Of a DNA stretch of 64,000 bases, positions 33,219-41,509 are shown piece by piece. Position 1 is the first letter of the stretch. Each line of letters opens with the position of its first letter. A program made the position numbers and the translations under genes. Where the stretch lies: assembly GCF_936916975.1 (NCBI RefSeq), contig NZ_CAKZGO010000004.1, positions 248,001-312,000 on the forward strand. Reading direction: 5' to 3'. The notes below the pieces were generated by a model that did no database searches, had not been told where the DNA came from, and saw only the letters and a list, made by a program, of their open reading frames with translations. This DNA is from an uncultured Dongia sp. GTDB lineage: Bacteria; Pseudomonadota; Alphaproteobacteria; Dongiales; Dongiaceae.

Positions 33219-33773
33219 ATGAATCGGAAATTGATGGGTGCGATGACGGCCTTGACCCTGCTCGCCGGCAGTTCGTTGGCGGCACTCGCGGTGGAGAATC
33301 CGATGGTCGGCGGTGCGCCGATGTACGATTCGAAGAACATCATCGAGAATGCGCTCAATTCCAAGGATCACACCACGCTGGTGACCGCCGTGAAGGCGGC
33401 CGGTCTGGTCGAGACCTTGCAAGGGCCGGGGCCGTTCACCGTGTTTGCACCGACCAATGCAGCCTTCGCGGCCTTGCCGGCCGGTACCGTCGAGACGCTG
33501 GTGAAGCCGGAGAACAAGGACACGCTGACTGGTATCCTCACCTATCACGTGGTGCCCGGCAAACTGGACAGCAAGGCGCTTGATGCCGCCATCAAGGCCG
33601 GCAACGGCAAGGCCATGCTGAAGACCGTGAACGGCGAGGAGCTCACCTTTGAAGGCACGGGCATGAAGCTCATGCTGACCGACTCAAAGGGCCATAAGGC
33701 CCACGTCACCGTCGCCGATGTCTATCAGTCCAACGGTGTCATCCAGGTGATTGATACCGTGCTGATGCCGTAA
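33219..33773 (+). CDS. Exported fasciclin-domain protein
   Basis: A 184-residue protein with a signal peptide (ALTLLAGSSLAALA) and one FAS1 domain: NPMVGGAPMYDSKNIIENA, TLQGPGPFTVFAPTNAAFAAL (H1 motif), YHVVPGKL (H2 motif region) and the end GVIQVIDTVLMP. It is closely similar, including the NPMVGGAPM opening, to the lipoprotein at 36459, so the pair is a duplication. FAS1 proteins mediate adhesion or bind polysaccharide and small molecules in the periplasm. A Rho-independent terminator follows at 33805. Confidence 0.93.
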   Translation: MNRKLMGAMTALTLLAGSSLAALAVENPMVGGAPMYDSKNIIENALNSKDHTTLVTAVKAAGLVETLQGPGPFTVFAPTNAAFAALPAGTVETLVKPENKDTLTGILTYHVVPGKLDSKALDAAIKAGNGKAMLKTVNGEELTFEGTGMKLMLTDSKGHKAHVTVADVYQSNGVIQVIDTVLMP

Positions 33774-33804
33774 CCCCCCATCATTTACGGTATCAGCGGG
33801 CTGG

Positions 33805-33843
33805 CCCCCATCGAGCCGCATCTCGATGGGGGTCAGTTTTTTT
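33805..33843 (+). terminator. Rho-independent terminator after the fasciclin gene
   Basis: CCCCCATCGAG and CTCGATGGGGG pair perfectly (11 bp, 6-base loop) and are followed, after TCAG, by seven T. It lies 32 bases after the stop at 33773. Confidence 0.9.
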
Positions 33844-33852
33844 ATGCTCGCC

Positions 33853-34164
33853 TCACAGCAATTGGCGGATAATGGCGACAGCGACGATGCCGGAAAGGGC
33901 CGCCAGGAAATCGTTGCCGGTCACCTTCATCAGCAGCAGTACCAGGCCAAGACCGATCAGCTCCGGGATTTTGCCCAACGCCGCCACCGGCGCCACGATC
34001 CCGATCATGACGCCCAGCGGCAGGATGCGGAGTGCTGCTTCCAGCCGTGGTGTCACAGTGACAAAGCGCATCAGGAAGAACCCGCCCGCGCGACAGGCGA
34101 AGGAGGCAAGCCCCATGGCGAGCAAGGCCAGGAGGAAGTCAGGCGCGATCGACATGCGCCACAT
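33853..34164 (-). CDS. azlD: AzlD, small subunit of a branched-chain amino-acid exporter
   Basis: A 103-residue four-helix membrane protein (LLALLAMGLASFACRAGGFFL; LIGLGLVLLLMKVTG; GIVAVAIIRQLL), the size and pattern of AzlD. It starts within the end of azlC (overlap 34139-34164), as is usual for azlCD. AzlC and AzlD form a two-component exporter for branched-chain amino acids or related compounds such as azaleucine. Confidence 0.88.
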   Translation of the reverse strand: MWRMSIAPDFLLALLAMGLASFACRAGGFFLMRFVTVTPRLEAALRILPLGVMIGIVAPVAALGKIPELIGLGLVLLLMKVTGNDFLAALSGIVAVAIIRQLL

Positions 34165-34873
34165 ATCCGATGATGGCGGCAGCCAGGCCGCTTAACACGA
34201 TGACCCAACCGCTGCCGAGGAACTGCGCGGCGACGACAGCGATGAAGATAGTGCCGATGGCTGGCCACAGATCGCGGCGGCCGCGGAACATGCCCATCAT
34301 CAGGGCAGCCGAAAACGCGGTGAGCAGAAAATCAACGCCGAACAATTCCGGCCGCGCCACCAGGCTGCCCAGCAGATGGCCGATGAGCGTGCCAACGGTC
34401 CAGCCGATGAACATGACGAGGCCGGACCCCAGCAGGAAACCGGCATCATCATCGCCAGCCTCGCGTTCCTTCATGGCGAGCGCCCAATTGCCGTCACCCA
34501 GCAGGAACAAGCTGAGATACGCGCGCGGCGCGTCGAGGCCACCCAGCCACGGGCGCAAGGCAGCACCGTAGAGTACATAGCGCGCATTCATGATGAGGAT
34601 GGTGACGACGATGGGCAGGATCTGCGGTGCGCCGGACCAGCCTTGCAAGGCCGCCATCTGTGCCGAGCCGGAATAAACCAGGGCGCTCATCAGCAGCGAT
34701 TCCAGGGCCGACAAGGCGGCCGAGGACGCCAGCACGCCGAACATCATGCCATAGAGCAGCACGCTCCACGCCAAGGGCTGGGCGCGCAGGAAGCCGTGGC
34801 GGATGCCGCGGCGCGTGAAAGGCGGTGCGATCAGGATTTCGGCGGTGGTCACCGGATTTTTCTTTCTAACCAT
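34139..34873 (-). CDS. azlC: AzlC, large subunit of a branched-chain amino-acid exporter
   Basis: A 244-residue membrane protein with the AzlC core: GIRHGFLRAQPLAWSVLLYGMMFGVL, YSGSAQMAALQGWSG, NARYVLYGAALRPWLGG and SLFLLGDGNWALAM. The ATG used is 34873. An inverted repeat (CTAACC-N8-GGTTAG, 34866-34885) overlaps the first codons, so control may act at this point. It is divergent from a CGNR-type regulator at 34916, which is the obvious candidate regulator. Confidence 0.9.
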   Translation of the reverse strand: MVRKKNPVTTAEILIAPPFTRRGIRHGFLRAQPLAWSVLLYGMMFGVLASSAALSALESLLMSALVYSGSAQMAALQGWSGAPQILPIVVTILIMNARYVLYGAALRPWLGGLDAPRAYLSLFLLGDGNWALAMKEREAGDDDAGFLLGSGLVMFIGWTVGTLIGHLLGSLVARPELFGVDFLLTAFSAALMMGMFRGRRDLWPAIGTIFIAVVAAQFLGSGWVIVLSGLAAAIIGYVAHVDRA

Positions 34874-34885
34874 CAAAACGGTTAG
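34866..34885. promoter_or_regulatory. Inverted repeat over the azlC start
   Basis: CTAACC and GGTTAG are perfect complements separated by eight bases (ATCAAAAC). The left arm covers azlC codon 2, and the right arm is 30 bases before the CGNR-regulator start. It may be the operator of that regulator for both genes. Low to moderate certainty. Confidence 0.5.
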
Positions 34886-34915
34886 TATGATGGCGACAGT
34901 CGGATGAGGATGTCA

Positions 34916-35545
34916 ATGTCGATCGCCGCAGAACCTTCCCCGGAACCTTCCTATGCCGAGAAACTGCCAAAGGCGATCGCGGGTGCGCTGTGCCTCGATT
35001 TCGTCAACACGGTGACCTGGCGCGGTGATCCGGCACGCCAGGCCGAGCGTCTGACCAGCTATGGCGAGCTGGTGCTGTGGAGCCGGCTGCTGGGGACGCT
35101 GAACCAGAAGACTGCCGACGCGCTGCTCGCCGCGGCCAAGCGGGCGCCGAAGGATGCAGAAAGAGTACGGCAACGCGCCCTCGCCTTGCGCCATGAGATC
35201 GAGCATCTGTTCGGCCCCAACCTTGCGAAGCCGGCAAAGACGCCGGTGCTGGATACGCTGACACGGGAGATGGGGCGGGCCGGGCGATGGGTCCCGGGCA
35301 AGGGCTGGCAGCCTGCGGCGGCGACGCCCGATCTCAATTTGCCTTTGCTGCCGGTGGCCGTGAGCGCGCTCGCCCTGGCCACCGCGCCACAGCAGCTGCG
35401 CGCGCGAAGCTGCGCCGATCCCCAGTGCAGCTGGATGTTTCTTGACGAGAGCAAGAACCAGTCGCGGCAATGGTGTTCGATGGAAGACTGCGGCAACCGC
35501 GCCAAAGCGCGGGCGCATTACGCACGCAGCCGCGGGAAAAATTAA
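34916..35545 (+). CDS. CGNR zinc-finger regulator with ABATE domain
   Basis: A 209-residue protein. The N-terminal ABATE part includes GALCLDFVNTVTWR and LTSYGELVLWSRLLG. The C-terminal CGNR zinc finger reads SCADPQCSWMFLDESKN, then WCSMEDCGNRAKARAHYAR, with the Cys4 set CxxxxC...CxxxxCGNR. Such proteins are DNA-binding regulators, often next to the exporter they control. I chose ATG 34916, with AGGA seven bases before; ATGs at 34904 and 34910 add two to four residues. It is divergent from azlCD. Confidence 0.88.
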   Translation: MSIAAEPSPEPSYAEKLPKAIAGALCLDFVNTVTWRGDPARQAERLTSYGELVLWSRLLGTLNQKTADALLAAAKRAPKDAERVRQRALALRHEIEHLFGPNLAKPAKTPVLDTLTREMGRAGRWVPGKGWQPAAATPDLNLPLLPVAVSALALATAPQQLRARSCADPQCSWMFLDESKNQSRQWCSMEDCGNRAKARAHYARSRGKN

Positions 35546-35706
35546 CCGCGGGTATGTGCCTGGCGCGCGATCTGGCACTCTCGAAGCAGCACTCCTGACA
35601 TATCTGTCATGCATGCAAGTCCTTGTTTCAAGGCACTTTCTGCTGATCCGGCCGGGCCGGGGGAACCGGCATCCGGCCAGGAGTGTTTCTTTAGCAGGTG
35701 ACTGTC

Positions 35707-35719
35707 GGGGTCAGACCCC
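35707..35719. repeat. Short palindrome in a leader
   Basis: GGGGTC-A-GACCCC is a perfect 13-base palindrome that ends one base before the AAGGAGG ribosome site of the gene at 35733. It could form a small hairpin in the 5' leader. Confidence 0.5.
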
Positions 35720-35732
35720 AAGGAGGTCAGCG

Positions 35733-36077
35733 ATGAAACACTTTAATCCGAGCAAATATATGGCGGCGACGATGGCAGGTGCTTTGCTGCTCGGCGCCGG
35801 TTTATGGGCGGCGCCGGCATCGGCCGATGATGGTTTCGATCCGGCCCATGTGCTCCAGGCGAGTGTGATCCAAGCCAATGCCATCGATCATATGACTCCA
35901 GTACAGAACTTGGTGAGCGAGCAGGAAGCGCAGCTGTGGGTACTCAATTCCGGATATAATCAGGTGTCCGGCCTGACCCGCGACGGACGCCTCTATCGCG
36001 GCACGGCGCTGTTGAACGGTGACATCTATGACGTGGTGGTCGACGCGCAGGGCAATGTCCTGGGCGCCAAGGAATAA
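35733..36077 (+). CDS. Small exported protein, beta-rich
   Basis: A 114-residue protein with a strong ribosome site (AAGGAGG) before ATG 35733 and a signal peptide (MAGALLLGAGLWAAPASA, cleavage near 31). The mature region ends in GRLYRGTALLNGDIYDVVVDAQGNVLGAKE, which looks like a PepSY-like or beta-sheet module. Function unknown. It overlaps the start of the next small exported gene by 23 bases. Confidence 0.78.
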   Translation: MKHFNPSKYMAATMAGALLLGAGLWAAPASADDGFDPAHVLQASVIQANAIDHMTPVQNLVSEQEAQLWVLNSGYNQVSGLTRDGRLYRGTALLNGDIYDVVVDAQGNVLGAKE

Positions 36078-36390
36078 AGCCAGGATCTGCGGTGCCGCCT
36101 TCGTCATCATATTGATGGCGGGCGGTGCCGCTCTCGCACAGAACAATACCGGTTATCCCAGCGGCACCAGATGCGGCGATCTCATCGAACCGCGCCGCTC
36201 AGCCTGCAACGACGCGTTCGATCCGCGCCCCAATCCGCGCGAGATCATCAACAAGCCCGGACAAAAACCGTTGCTGCCACGCAAGGTGCCGTCGCTTGGC
36301 CAGTCCGTGATGCCGACCAATCCGAAATCATCGGGCAGCGTGCCGCCACCAATCCTCAAAGGGCCGCTTCAGAACCCGCCGTTGCGGTAA
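36055..36390 (+). CDS. Small exported Pro-rich protein
   Basis: A 111-residue protein; signal region ICGAAFVIILMAGGAALA, then a Cys pair in TRCGDLIEPRRSACNDAF, PGQKPLLPRKVPSLGQ and a Pro-rich end GSVPPPILKGPLQNPPLR. The start at ATG 36055 (MSWAPRNKARIC) overlaps the preceding gene by 23 bases and gives a signal peptide of normal length. It resembles the protein at 32734. Function unknown. Confidence 0.65.
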   Translation: MSWAPRNKARICGAAFVIILMAGGAALAQNNTGYPSGTRCGDLIEPRRSACNDAFDPRPNPREIINKPGQKPLLPRKVPSLGQSVMPTNPKSSGSVPPPILKGPLQNPPLR

Positions 36391-36401
36391 GTCACGCTAA
36401 C

Positions 36402-36431
36402 AAAAAAATCCCTCCCGCAGGCGCGGGAGGG
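36402..36431 (-). terminator. Rho-independent terminator of the reverse-strand fasciclin gene
   Basis: On the reverse strand CCCTCCCGC, loop GCCT, GCGGGAGGG and A followed by seven T. It lies 28 bases past the stop of the gene that ends at 36459. The hairpin also lies just after the stop of the forward-strand gene ending at 36390. Confidence 0.9.
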
Positions 36432-36458
36432 AAGAGGTACACGGGACGAGTTGTCGGT

Positions 36459-37016
36459 TTACGGCAGCAGGACCGTGTCGACGACGTGAATAACGCCGTT
36501 CTTCTGATAGACGTCGGCGATGGTGACCTTGGAAACATCGCCTTTTTCGTCGGTGACGGTGATGCCGTTGCCCATGCCCATCAGGGTCAGTTTTTCACCG
36601 TTGACGGTGGTGAGTTCCGCCTTGCCGCCGCCGGCCTTGATATCGGCCATAAGGGCATTTGAATCGAGCGTGCCAGGCACGACGTGATAGGTCAGAATGC
36701 TGGTCAGCATCTGTTTGTTTTCCGGCTTCACCAGCGTTTCCACGGTGCCGGCGGGCAGCTTGTCGAAGGCGGCGTTGGTGGGAGCGAAGACCGTGAACGG
36801 GCCGGGGCTCTGCAACGTATCGACGAGATCGGCAGCCTTGACCGCCGCCACCAGGGTGGTGTGGTCCTTGGAGTTTACCGCGTTTTCGACGATGTTCTTC
36901 GAGGCAAACATGGGCGCCCCGCCAACCATCGGATTTTCCGACTTCATCATGGCATTCGACGAACAGCCGGCCGCAATCGTGCACGCGAGCAGCGTGCCCA
37001 GGATCTTCGCTTTCAT
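36459..37016 (-). CDS. Fasciclin-domain lipoprotein
   Basis: A 185-residue lipoprotein with a lipobox ending AAGC (Cys about 18) and one FAS1 domain. It repeats the sequence of the protein at 33219: ENPMVGGAPMFASKNIVENA, TLQSPGPFTVFAPTNAAFDKL, YHVVPGTLDS and GVIHVVDTVLLP. It would be membrane-anchored where the first is soluble. The pair sit 3 kb apart in opposite orientations, with terminators after each. FAS1 domains typically act in adhesion or ligand binding. Confidence 0.93.
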   Translation of the reverse strand: MKAKILGTLLACTIAAGCSSNAMMKSENPMVGGAPMFASKNIVENAVNSKDHTTLVAAVKAADLVDTLQSPGPFTVFAPTNAAFDKLPAGTVETLVKPENKQMLTSILTYHVVPGTLDSNALMADIKAGGGKAELTTVNGEKLTLMGMGNGITVTDEKGDVSKVTIADVYQKNGVIHVVDTVLLP

Positions 37017-37165
37017 GGAGCTTTCCTCTTGAGATTTTCGCGTGAAGCATCCCCTGCTTCACTGCAGATATCTACGCGGCCACTTCCGGGTTGGATGCAG
37101 GGGGTGCGAAGTTTTTTTGTGAGAGTGCGATCCAGTTCCTTCCCCTTCGTGGGGAGGGAGTAACA

Positions 37166-38113
37166 TCACCCCTTGTTCTGCGCGCTCAGCAAGGCGACGG
37201 CTTCAGCGTCGCCGAGAATGATCGGGCGGCGCCAGCTGCGCAGGACTGGGGTGACCCCGGCCGCGGCGGCGGGCGCTTCGAAGCGTGTGAAGGGCGACCA
37301 GGCGCGGTCGGCATAGGAATGCACCACGCCGCCGGACGCCTCGACCAACGCGAGGCCACCCGCCACATCCCAGATGTTGGGTGTTTCGAAACGGGCGACG
37401 CGCAGCAGGCCGGCCGCCACGAAGGCGCATTCGATCGCTGCCGAGCCAGTCTTGCGCACGTCCCAGGGAAGGCCGGCATCGGCCACGGCATGTGGTTCGC
37501 CGGCCAGATGGCGGCGGATACCGGCGTTCAGGCGCGGCCGCATGGCCTCGCCGTCGAAACAGACATCGCCGCCGAGGCAGGCGTGATAGACGCCGGCATA
37601 GAGCACATGACTCACAGAGCACCAGATGGCCCCGGCGATCGGCCGGCCGCGATAGAGGATTCCGACCGAGGCCGCGAACATCGGAAAGCCGTTGATGAAG
37701 TTGGTGGTGCCGTCGATCGGATCGACTGCCCATAAAAAATCGCTGGTGCTCTCTGACGCTTCGTTGATTTCCTCGCCGAGAATATCGTGGGTGGGAAATT
37801 TGTCGGCGAGGCGCAGGCGAATCAGTTTCTCGACATTCTGGTCGACCTCGGAGACAGGATCGCGGAAGAGATTGATCGGCGCCGAGTCCTTAGCAGCTTT
37901 TGCAGCCACCTTTGCCGGGTCGACGGATTTATAGCGGATGCTGATACTGCGGCCCAACGCCTGTACGATCTCGGCACCGGCAAGCTTGGCAAGATCGACC
38001 GCGGTCTCTTCTATCTGGCGCAGTTTGTCGGCCGTGAGGCCGGGAATTTCCAGAACGGCATCGGCCACCGGATCGGTATCGCGCTCTGGCGGTTTGACGA
38101 TCTTGAAGCTCAT
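37166..38113 (-). CDS. Inositol-monophosphatase-family phosphatase
   Basis: A 315-residue enzyme with the metal site motifs DILGEEINEASES (Glu ligand) and WAVDPIDGTTNFINGFP (DPIDGT, about 144-160), plus the C-terminal WDVAGGLALVEASGG. Members hydrolyse inositol phosphate, fructose-1,6-bisphosphate or PAP. The N-terminal 80 residues are longer than usual. It follows the lipid-kinase gene with an overlap of four bases (stop/start ATGA), so the two are translationally coupled. Confidence 0.9.
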   Translation of the reverse strand: MSFKIVKPPERDTDPVADAVLEIPGLTADKLRQIEETAVDLAKLAGAEIVQALGRSISIRYKSVDPAKVAAKAAKDSAPINLFRDPVSEVDQNVEKLIRLRLADKFPTHDILGEEINEASESTSDFLWAVDPIDGTTNFINGFPMFAASVGILYRGRPIAGAIWCSVSHVLYAGVYHACLGGDVCFDGEAMRPRLNAGIRRHLAGEPHAVADAGLPWDVRKTGSAAIECAFVAAGLLRVARFETPNIWDVAGGLALVEASGGVVHSYADRAWSPFTRFEAPAAAAGVTPVLRSWRRPIILGDAEAVALLSAQNKG

Positions 38114-39063
38114 GCCGTCACCGTCGAGCTGATCCCGAACAAACTGACAGCAGGCTCGGGCTTTTCCGCCTGCTGATCGCGCTTCGACGGCACCAGGATA
38201 TCGAGCCGTTCGGCAACGAAGCCGATGCTCACCTGGCCTTCATACACATCCGTTTCCGGCGCGTAATCGTCGATGCGCAGGGGGTCGCCCTGCCAATCGA
38301 TCTCGATTGCGCGGGCGCGGGTGATGGTGAGCGGCGGCTCCTCACTCGCCCCCGACTTGATCCAGGCCAGCACTGCATCACGCTGGTCCGGTCGGATCGT
38401 CACCACGTCGAACTGGCCATCGCCGATATCGGCATCGGGCGCCAGGCGCAGGCGCGACCCGGCATGCTGGATGTTCATCACCTCGACCAGCAGCAGGCCC
38501 TGCTCCAGGGCCTGGCCGTCGAGCGTCACGCGTGACCGCAGCGGCTCGGCGCGGCCAAGTGCATGATGGAAGGCCTCGCGACCGAGGCGGATTTGATCGG
38601 CCGTGGCCAACCCTTCGCTCTTGAATTGCAGGATGGTGCGGGCGAGCGGGCCGATGCCGACCGCTTCGACAAAACAGTTCTCGCCCCAGGGCCCGGTGAC
38701 GCGGCCGATATCGAGGCGCTGGATGTCAGCATGCTTCCAGGCCGTGACGATCTCATTGCCGGAACCGGGATTGGCGGCATCGAGGATACCCAGCGACTGC
38801 GCAATGTTATTGGCGGTGCCGAGTGGCACGATGGCGACCGACCGTTTTTGGAACGGCATTTTCGAGAGGATACGGGCAATGGTGCCGTCGCCACCGGCCA
38901 GCACCACCAGCTGCGAGGGTTCGGCCAGCATGGCATCAAGCGCCGGGTCCTGTGGCGAACAATGGCGGATGGCAAGGCCACCGGCGCTCAGAGCCGCGGT
39001 CAATTCATCAGGGGTCAGTTGACCAGCGCCGGCGGAATCATTGTGAACAAGGAGTGTTTGCAT
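38110..39063 (-). CDS. Diacylglycerol/lipid kinase family protein
   Basis: A 317-residue DAGK-catalytic-domain protein, as in YegS/BmrU. It opens LVHNDSAGAGQ and has the nucleotide loop VVLAGGDGTIARIL (about 55-68) and VAIVPLGTANNIAQSLGI (about 75-92). Substrate could be diacylglycerol, ceramide or another lipid. Coupling with an IMPase-family phosphatase suggests a phosphorylated lipid or inositol-lipid pathway, which is inference. ATG 39063 gives the full domain. Confidence 0.9.
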   Translation of the reverse strand: MQTLLVHNDSAGAGQLTPDELTAALSAGGLAIRHCSPQDPALDAMLAEPSQLVVLAGGDGTIARILSKMPFQKRSVAIVPLGTANNIAQSLGILDAANPGSGNEIVTAWKHADIQRLDIGRVTGPWGENCFVEAVGIGPLARTILQFKSEGLATADQIRLGREAFHHALGRAEPLRSRVTLDGQALEQGLLLVEVMNIQHAGSRLRLAPDADIGDGQFDVVTIRPDQRDAVLAWIKSGASEEPPLTITRARAIEIDWQGDPLRIDDYAPETDVYEGQVSIGFVAERLDILVPSKRDQQAEKPEPAVSLFGISSTVTA

Positions 39064-39115
39064 GCACCAGAAACAATGCGACAGGGGTTATGTTCCAAGT
39101 TGAAAAGCCAAGTTG

Positions 39116-39153
39116 AAAAGATGGGGGCGCCTCATTGCTGAGACGCCCCCATC
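39116..39153 (-). terminator. Rho-independent terminator after the stress-domain gene
   Basis: GATGGGGGCG plus CTCA pair with TGAG plus CGCCCCCATC across a TTGC loop, one mismatch, and the reverse strand then reads CTTTT. It lies 100 bases past the end of the reverse-strand gene at 39253 and before the lipid-kinase gene. Confidence 0.7.
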
Positions 39154-39252
39154 GCCTGGTATCTGGCAGCGCCGCGTCGCTCACATCGCGGGACGGGATC
39201 TAAGAAACGCTTTGGTGCACACCTCTACCAGGGTTTGTTTGCCAATACGCCG

Positions 39253-39867
39253 TCACAGCATCGGCATGCGCGGATCCTGGCGGGCGCGGGCAATCTCTTC
39301 CTCGCTGAAGGCACGACCCTTCTCGTCGAACTGACGCCAACCGTTGTCGCGGAATACGTCGCGGCGGGCGTTGATATCGACATGATCGTGGGCGTGGAGG
39401 ATTTCCTCCGCCACGGTAACACGGTCATCTTCCACGCGGGCGGAAACCAGACTGCCGCCGCGGCGGACACCCTCGGCATAGAAATGCGCATCTTCCTCCG
39501 GAACACCCGAACGTGTCAGGCCACCGACGATTCCGCCACCTATGGCACCGGCAATCGCACCTGCCGCCGCACCGACCGCCGTCGCTGCCAGCCAACCAGC
39601 CGCAACCACCGGACCGATGCCCGGAATGGCGATGATACCGAGGCCGGCAAGCAGTCCCGCACCGCCACCGATCAGCGAGCCGGCACCAGCACCGTCAGCC
39701 GCGATATCGCCGGCGGTCTCGTGTTCTTTCTCGCCGCGGTAATGGTTGTCGACATTGTTCGAGACGAGGCTGATATCGGCAGCCGGCACACCGGCATCCT
39801 CCAGCGCCCGCACCGCCGTCGCGGCTTCGTCGTAATTATCGTAGAGCGCGCTGACAGTCTTGGTCAT
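39253..39867 (-). CDS. General-stress-type protein with glycine-zipper core
   Basis: A 204-residue protein. The N-terminal domain (SALYDNYDEAATAVRALEDAGVPAADISLVSN) is of the heat-induced stress/YflT or DUF1269 type. A long Gly/Ala membrane-like zipper fills residues 65-130 (GAGAGSLIGGGAGLLAGLG, AAAGAIAGAIGGGIVGGLTRSG). The C-terminal part is charged and may form a coiled helix. ATG 39867 (MTKTVSALY) has an AGGAGG ribosome site. Function unknown. Confidence 0.8.
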   Translation of the reverse strand: MTKTVSALYDNYDEAATAVRALEDAGVPAADISLVSNNVDNHYRGEKEHETAGDIAADGAGAGSLIGGGAGLLAGLGIIAIPGIGPVVAAGWLAATAVGAAAGAIAGAIGGGIVGGLTRSGVPEEDAHFYAEGVRRGGSLVSARVEDDRVTVAEEILHAHDHVDINARRDVFRDNGWRQFDEKGRAFSEEEIARARQDPRMPML

Positions 39868-40059
39868 GGTCGACCTCCTGAAATGATGCAGCTTCCTGCG
39901 TGAGACTTGAGGACCTAATGCCTGTTCGCTGTACACGTTCCGCACCATCCGGCTGTGGCGGGCCTATTCGGAGAAACTGCCGCCAATGCGGAACGAATGC
40001 AGAGAAAGCCTGTTTCTTGCCACGCCACGAGGGGTGGCAATCAAGCCGCGGACGCCACC

Positions 40060-40458
40060 ATGTCGATCTCACAGAAGTTCACACACTTCGCCAATGCCAT
40101 TGCCCATGCGACCGGGCGACCGATCACCTTCGTCCTGTGTTGTGCCATCGTCGTGGGGTGGGCTGCCTGCGGGCCGGTGTTCGGTTTTTCCGACACCTGG
40201 CAGCTGATCATCAATACGGGCACCACCATCATCACCTTCCTGATGGTGTTCCTCATCCAGAACACCCAGAACCGCGACAGCGCCGCCATCCAGGTGAAAC
40301 TCGATGAACTCCTGCGCTCGCACCGCCCGGCCAGCAACTCGTTCATCGGCGTCGAACATCTGACCGAAGACGAGTTGGAGGAACTGCGCAGCAAATGCGA
40401 AGCCGCCGCCGGCAATTTCCGCAAGAAGGCCGCGCGGTCGCGCAAGGCGGGCAGATAG
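40060..40458 (+). CDS. Low-affinity iron permease family small membrane protein
   Basis: A 132-residue protein with two helices (ITFVLCCAIVVGWAACGPV and INTGTTIITFLMVFLIQNTQNRD) followed by the family tag AAIQVKLDELLRS and a charged tail. The core segment, TGTTIITFLMVFLIQNTQNRD, is diagnostic for the family. Its transport role in bacteria is unproven. ATG 40060 was chosen over an upstream frame, as it opens MSISQKFTHFA. A terminator follows at 40521. Confidence 0.88.
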   Translation: MSISQKFTHFANAIAHATGRPITFVLCCAIVVGWAACGPVFGFSDTWQLIINTGTTIITFLMVFLIQNTQNRDSAAIQVKLDELLRSHRPASNSFIGVEHLTEDELEELRSKCEAAAGNFRKKAARSRKAGR

Positions 40459-40520
40459 GAGCGCCCACCCGGTCTCAAATAAACGCGTCCCTCCCGGGTC
40501 AGGCCTGGGGAAGACACGCT

Positions 40521-40555
40521 CTGGCCTGGAATGCCCAGGCCAGCCCCCTCTTTTT
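40521..40555 (+). terminator. Rho-independent terminator after the permease gene
   Basis: CTGGCCTGG and CCAGGCCAG form a perfect nine-base stem with a five-base loop, followed by CCCCCTC and five T. It lies 60 bases after the stop at 40458 and about 100 bases before fabI. Confidence 0.75.
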
Positions 40556-40653
40556 GCCCATCCCCTATGCCATTCCCGCGAATTGACCGGCCTGCCCGAT
40601 GGTGTAGGATGCGGACGATAACCTTTGTTAAATCAAGGAATTGGGGTTTCTGA

Positions 40654-41496
40654 ATGAGTGATTCGAAAGGGCTGATGGCGGGTAAGCGCGGCCTGGTGAT
40701 GGGCGTTGCCAACGACCGGTCAATCGCCTGGGGGATTGCCAAGGCCGTAGCCGCCCAAGGCGGCGAGGTGGCCTTTACCTATCAGGGCGAGGCGCTGGAG
40801 CGCCGGGTGAAGCCGCTGGCCACGTCGATCGGCGCCGATATCGTGGTGCCCTGCGACGTGACTGATGATGCCAGTATCGACGCCACCTTTGCCACGCTGA
40901 AAGAGCGTTGGGGCAGCCTCGATTTTGTGGTCCATGCCATCGCCTTTTCCGACAAGGATGAGCTGAAGGGCAAATATGTCGACACGTCGCGCGGCAATTT
41001 TCTGCGCACGCTCGACATCTCCTGCTTCAGTTTCACCGCGGTCGCCAACCGCGCCAAGGAATTGATGACCAATGGCGGGTCGCTGGTCACCCTCACCTAT
41101 CTCGGCGCTGAACGCGTCATGCCGCATTACAACGTGATGGGTGTCGCCAAGGCGGCCCTCGAATGTTCGGTGCGCTATCTGGCGGCCGACCTCGGTGACC
41201 AGGCCATTCGCGTCAATGCGATCTCGGCCGGTCCGATCAAGACACTGGCGGCATCCGGCATCGGCGATTTCCGGCAGATCCTGCGCTGGAACGAACTCAA
41301 CGCGCCGATGGTGCGCAATGTCACGATCGAGGATGTCGGCGGCGCCGGCCTCTATTTCGTCTCCGACCTGTCGCGCGGTGTCACCGGCGAGGTACACCAT
41401 GTCGATAGCGGCTACAACGTCGTCGGCATGCTGCGCCCGGAATCGGCGGTGGAACTGACCGAGATGCTGCGCAATTTCTCCAAGACCGAGTCCTAA
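40654..41496 (+). CDS. fabI: Enoyl-[acyl-carrier-protein] reductase (NADH)
   Basis: Reduces trans-2-enoyl-ACP to acyl-ACP in the last step of the fatty-acid synthesis cycle. The 280 residues show the FabI NADH loop [17 protein letters not shown] (about 18-34), [18 protein letters not shown], the catalytic Tyr and Lys in [22 protein letters not shown] and [18 protein letters not shown] precedes the ATG by about 10 bases. It sits 13 bases before aroC and is probably co-transcribed. Confidence 0.97.
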   Translation: MSDSKGLMAGKRGLVMGVANDRSIAWGIAKAVAAQGGEVAFTYQGEALERRVKPLATSIGADIVVPCDVTDDASIDATFATLKERWGSLDFVVHAIAFSDKDELKGKYVDTSRGNFLRTLDISCFSFTAVANRAKELMTNGGSLVTLTYLGAERVMPHYNVMGVAKAALECSVRYLAADLGDQAIRVNAISAGPIKTLAASGIGDFRQILRWNELNAPMVRNVTIEDVGGAGLYFVSDLSRGVTGEVHHVDSGYNVVGMLRPESAVELTEMLRNFSKTES

Positions 41497-41509
41497 AAGC
41501 AGTCCGTCG

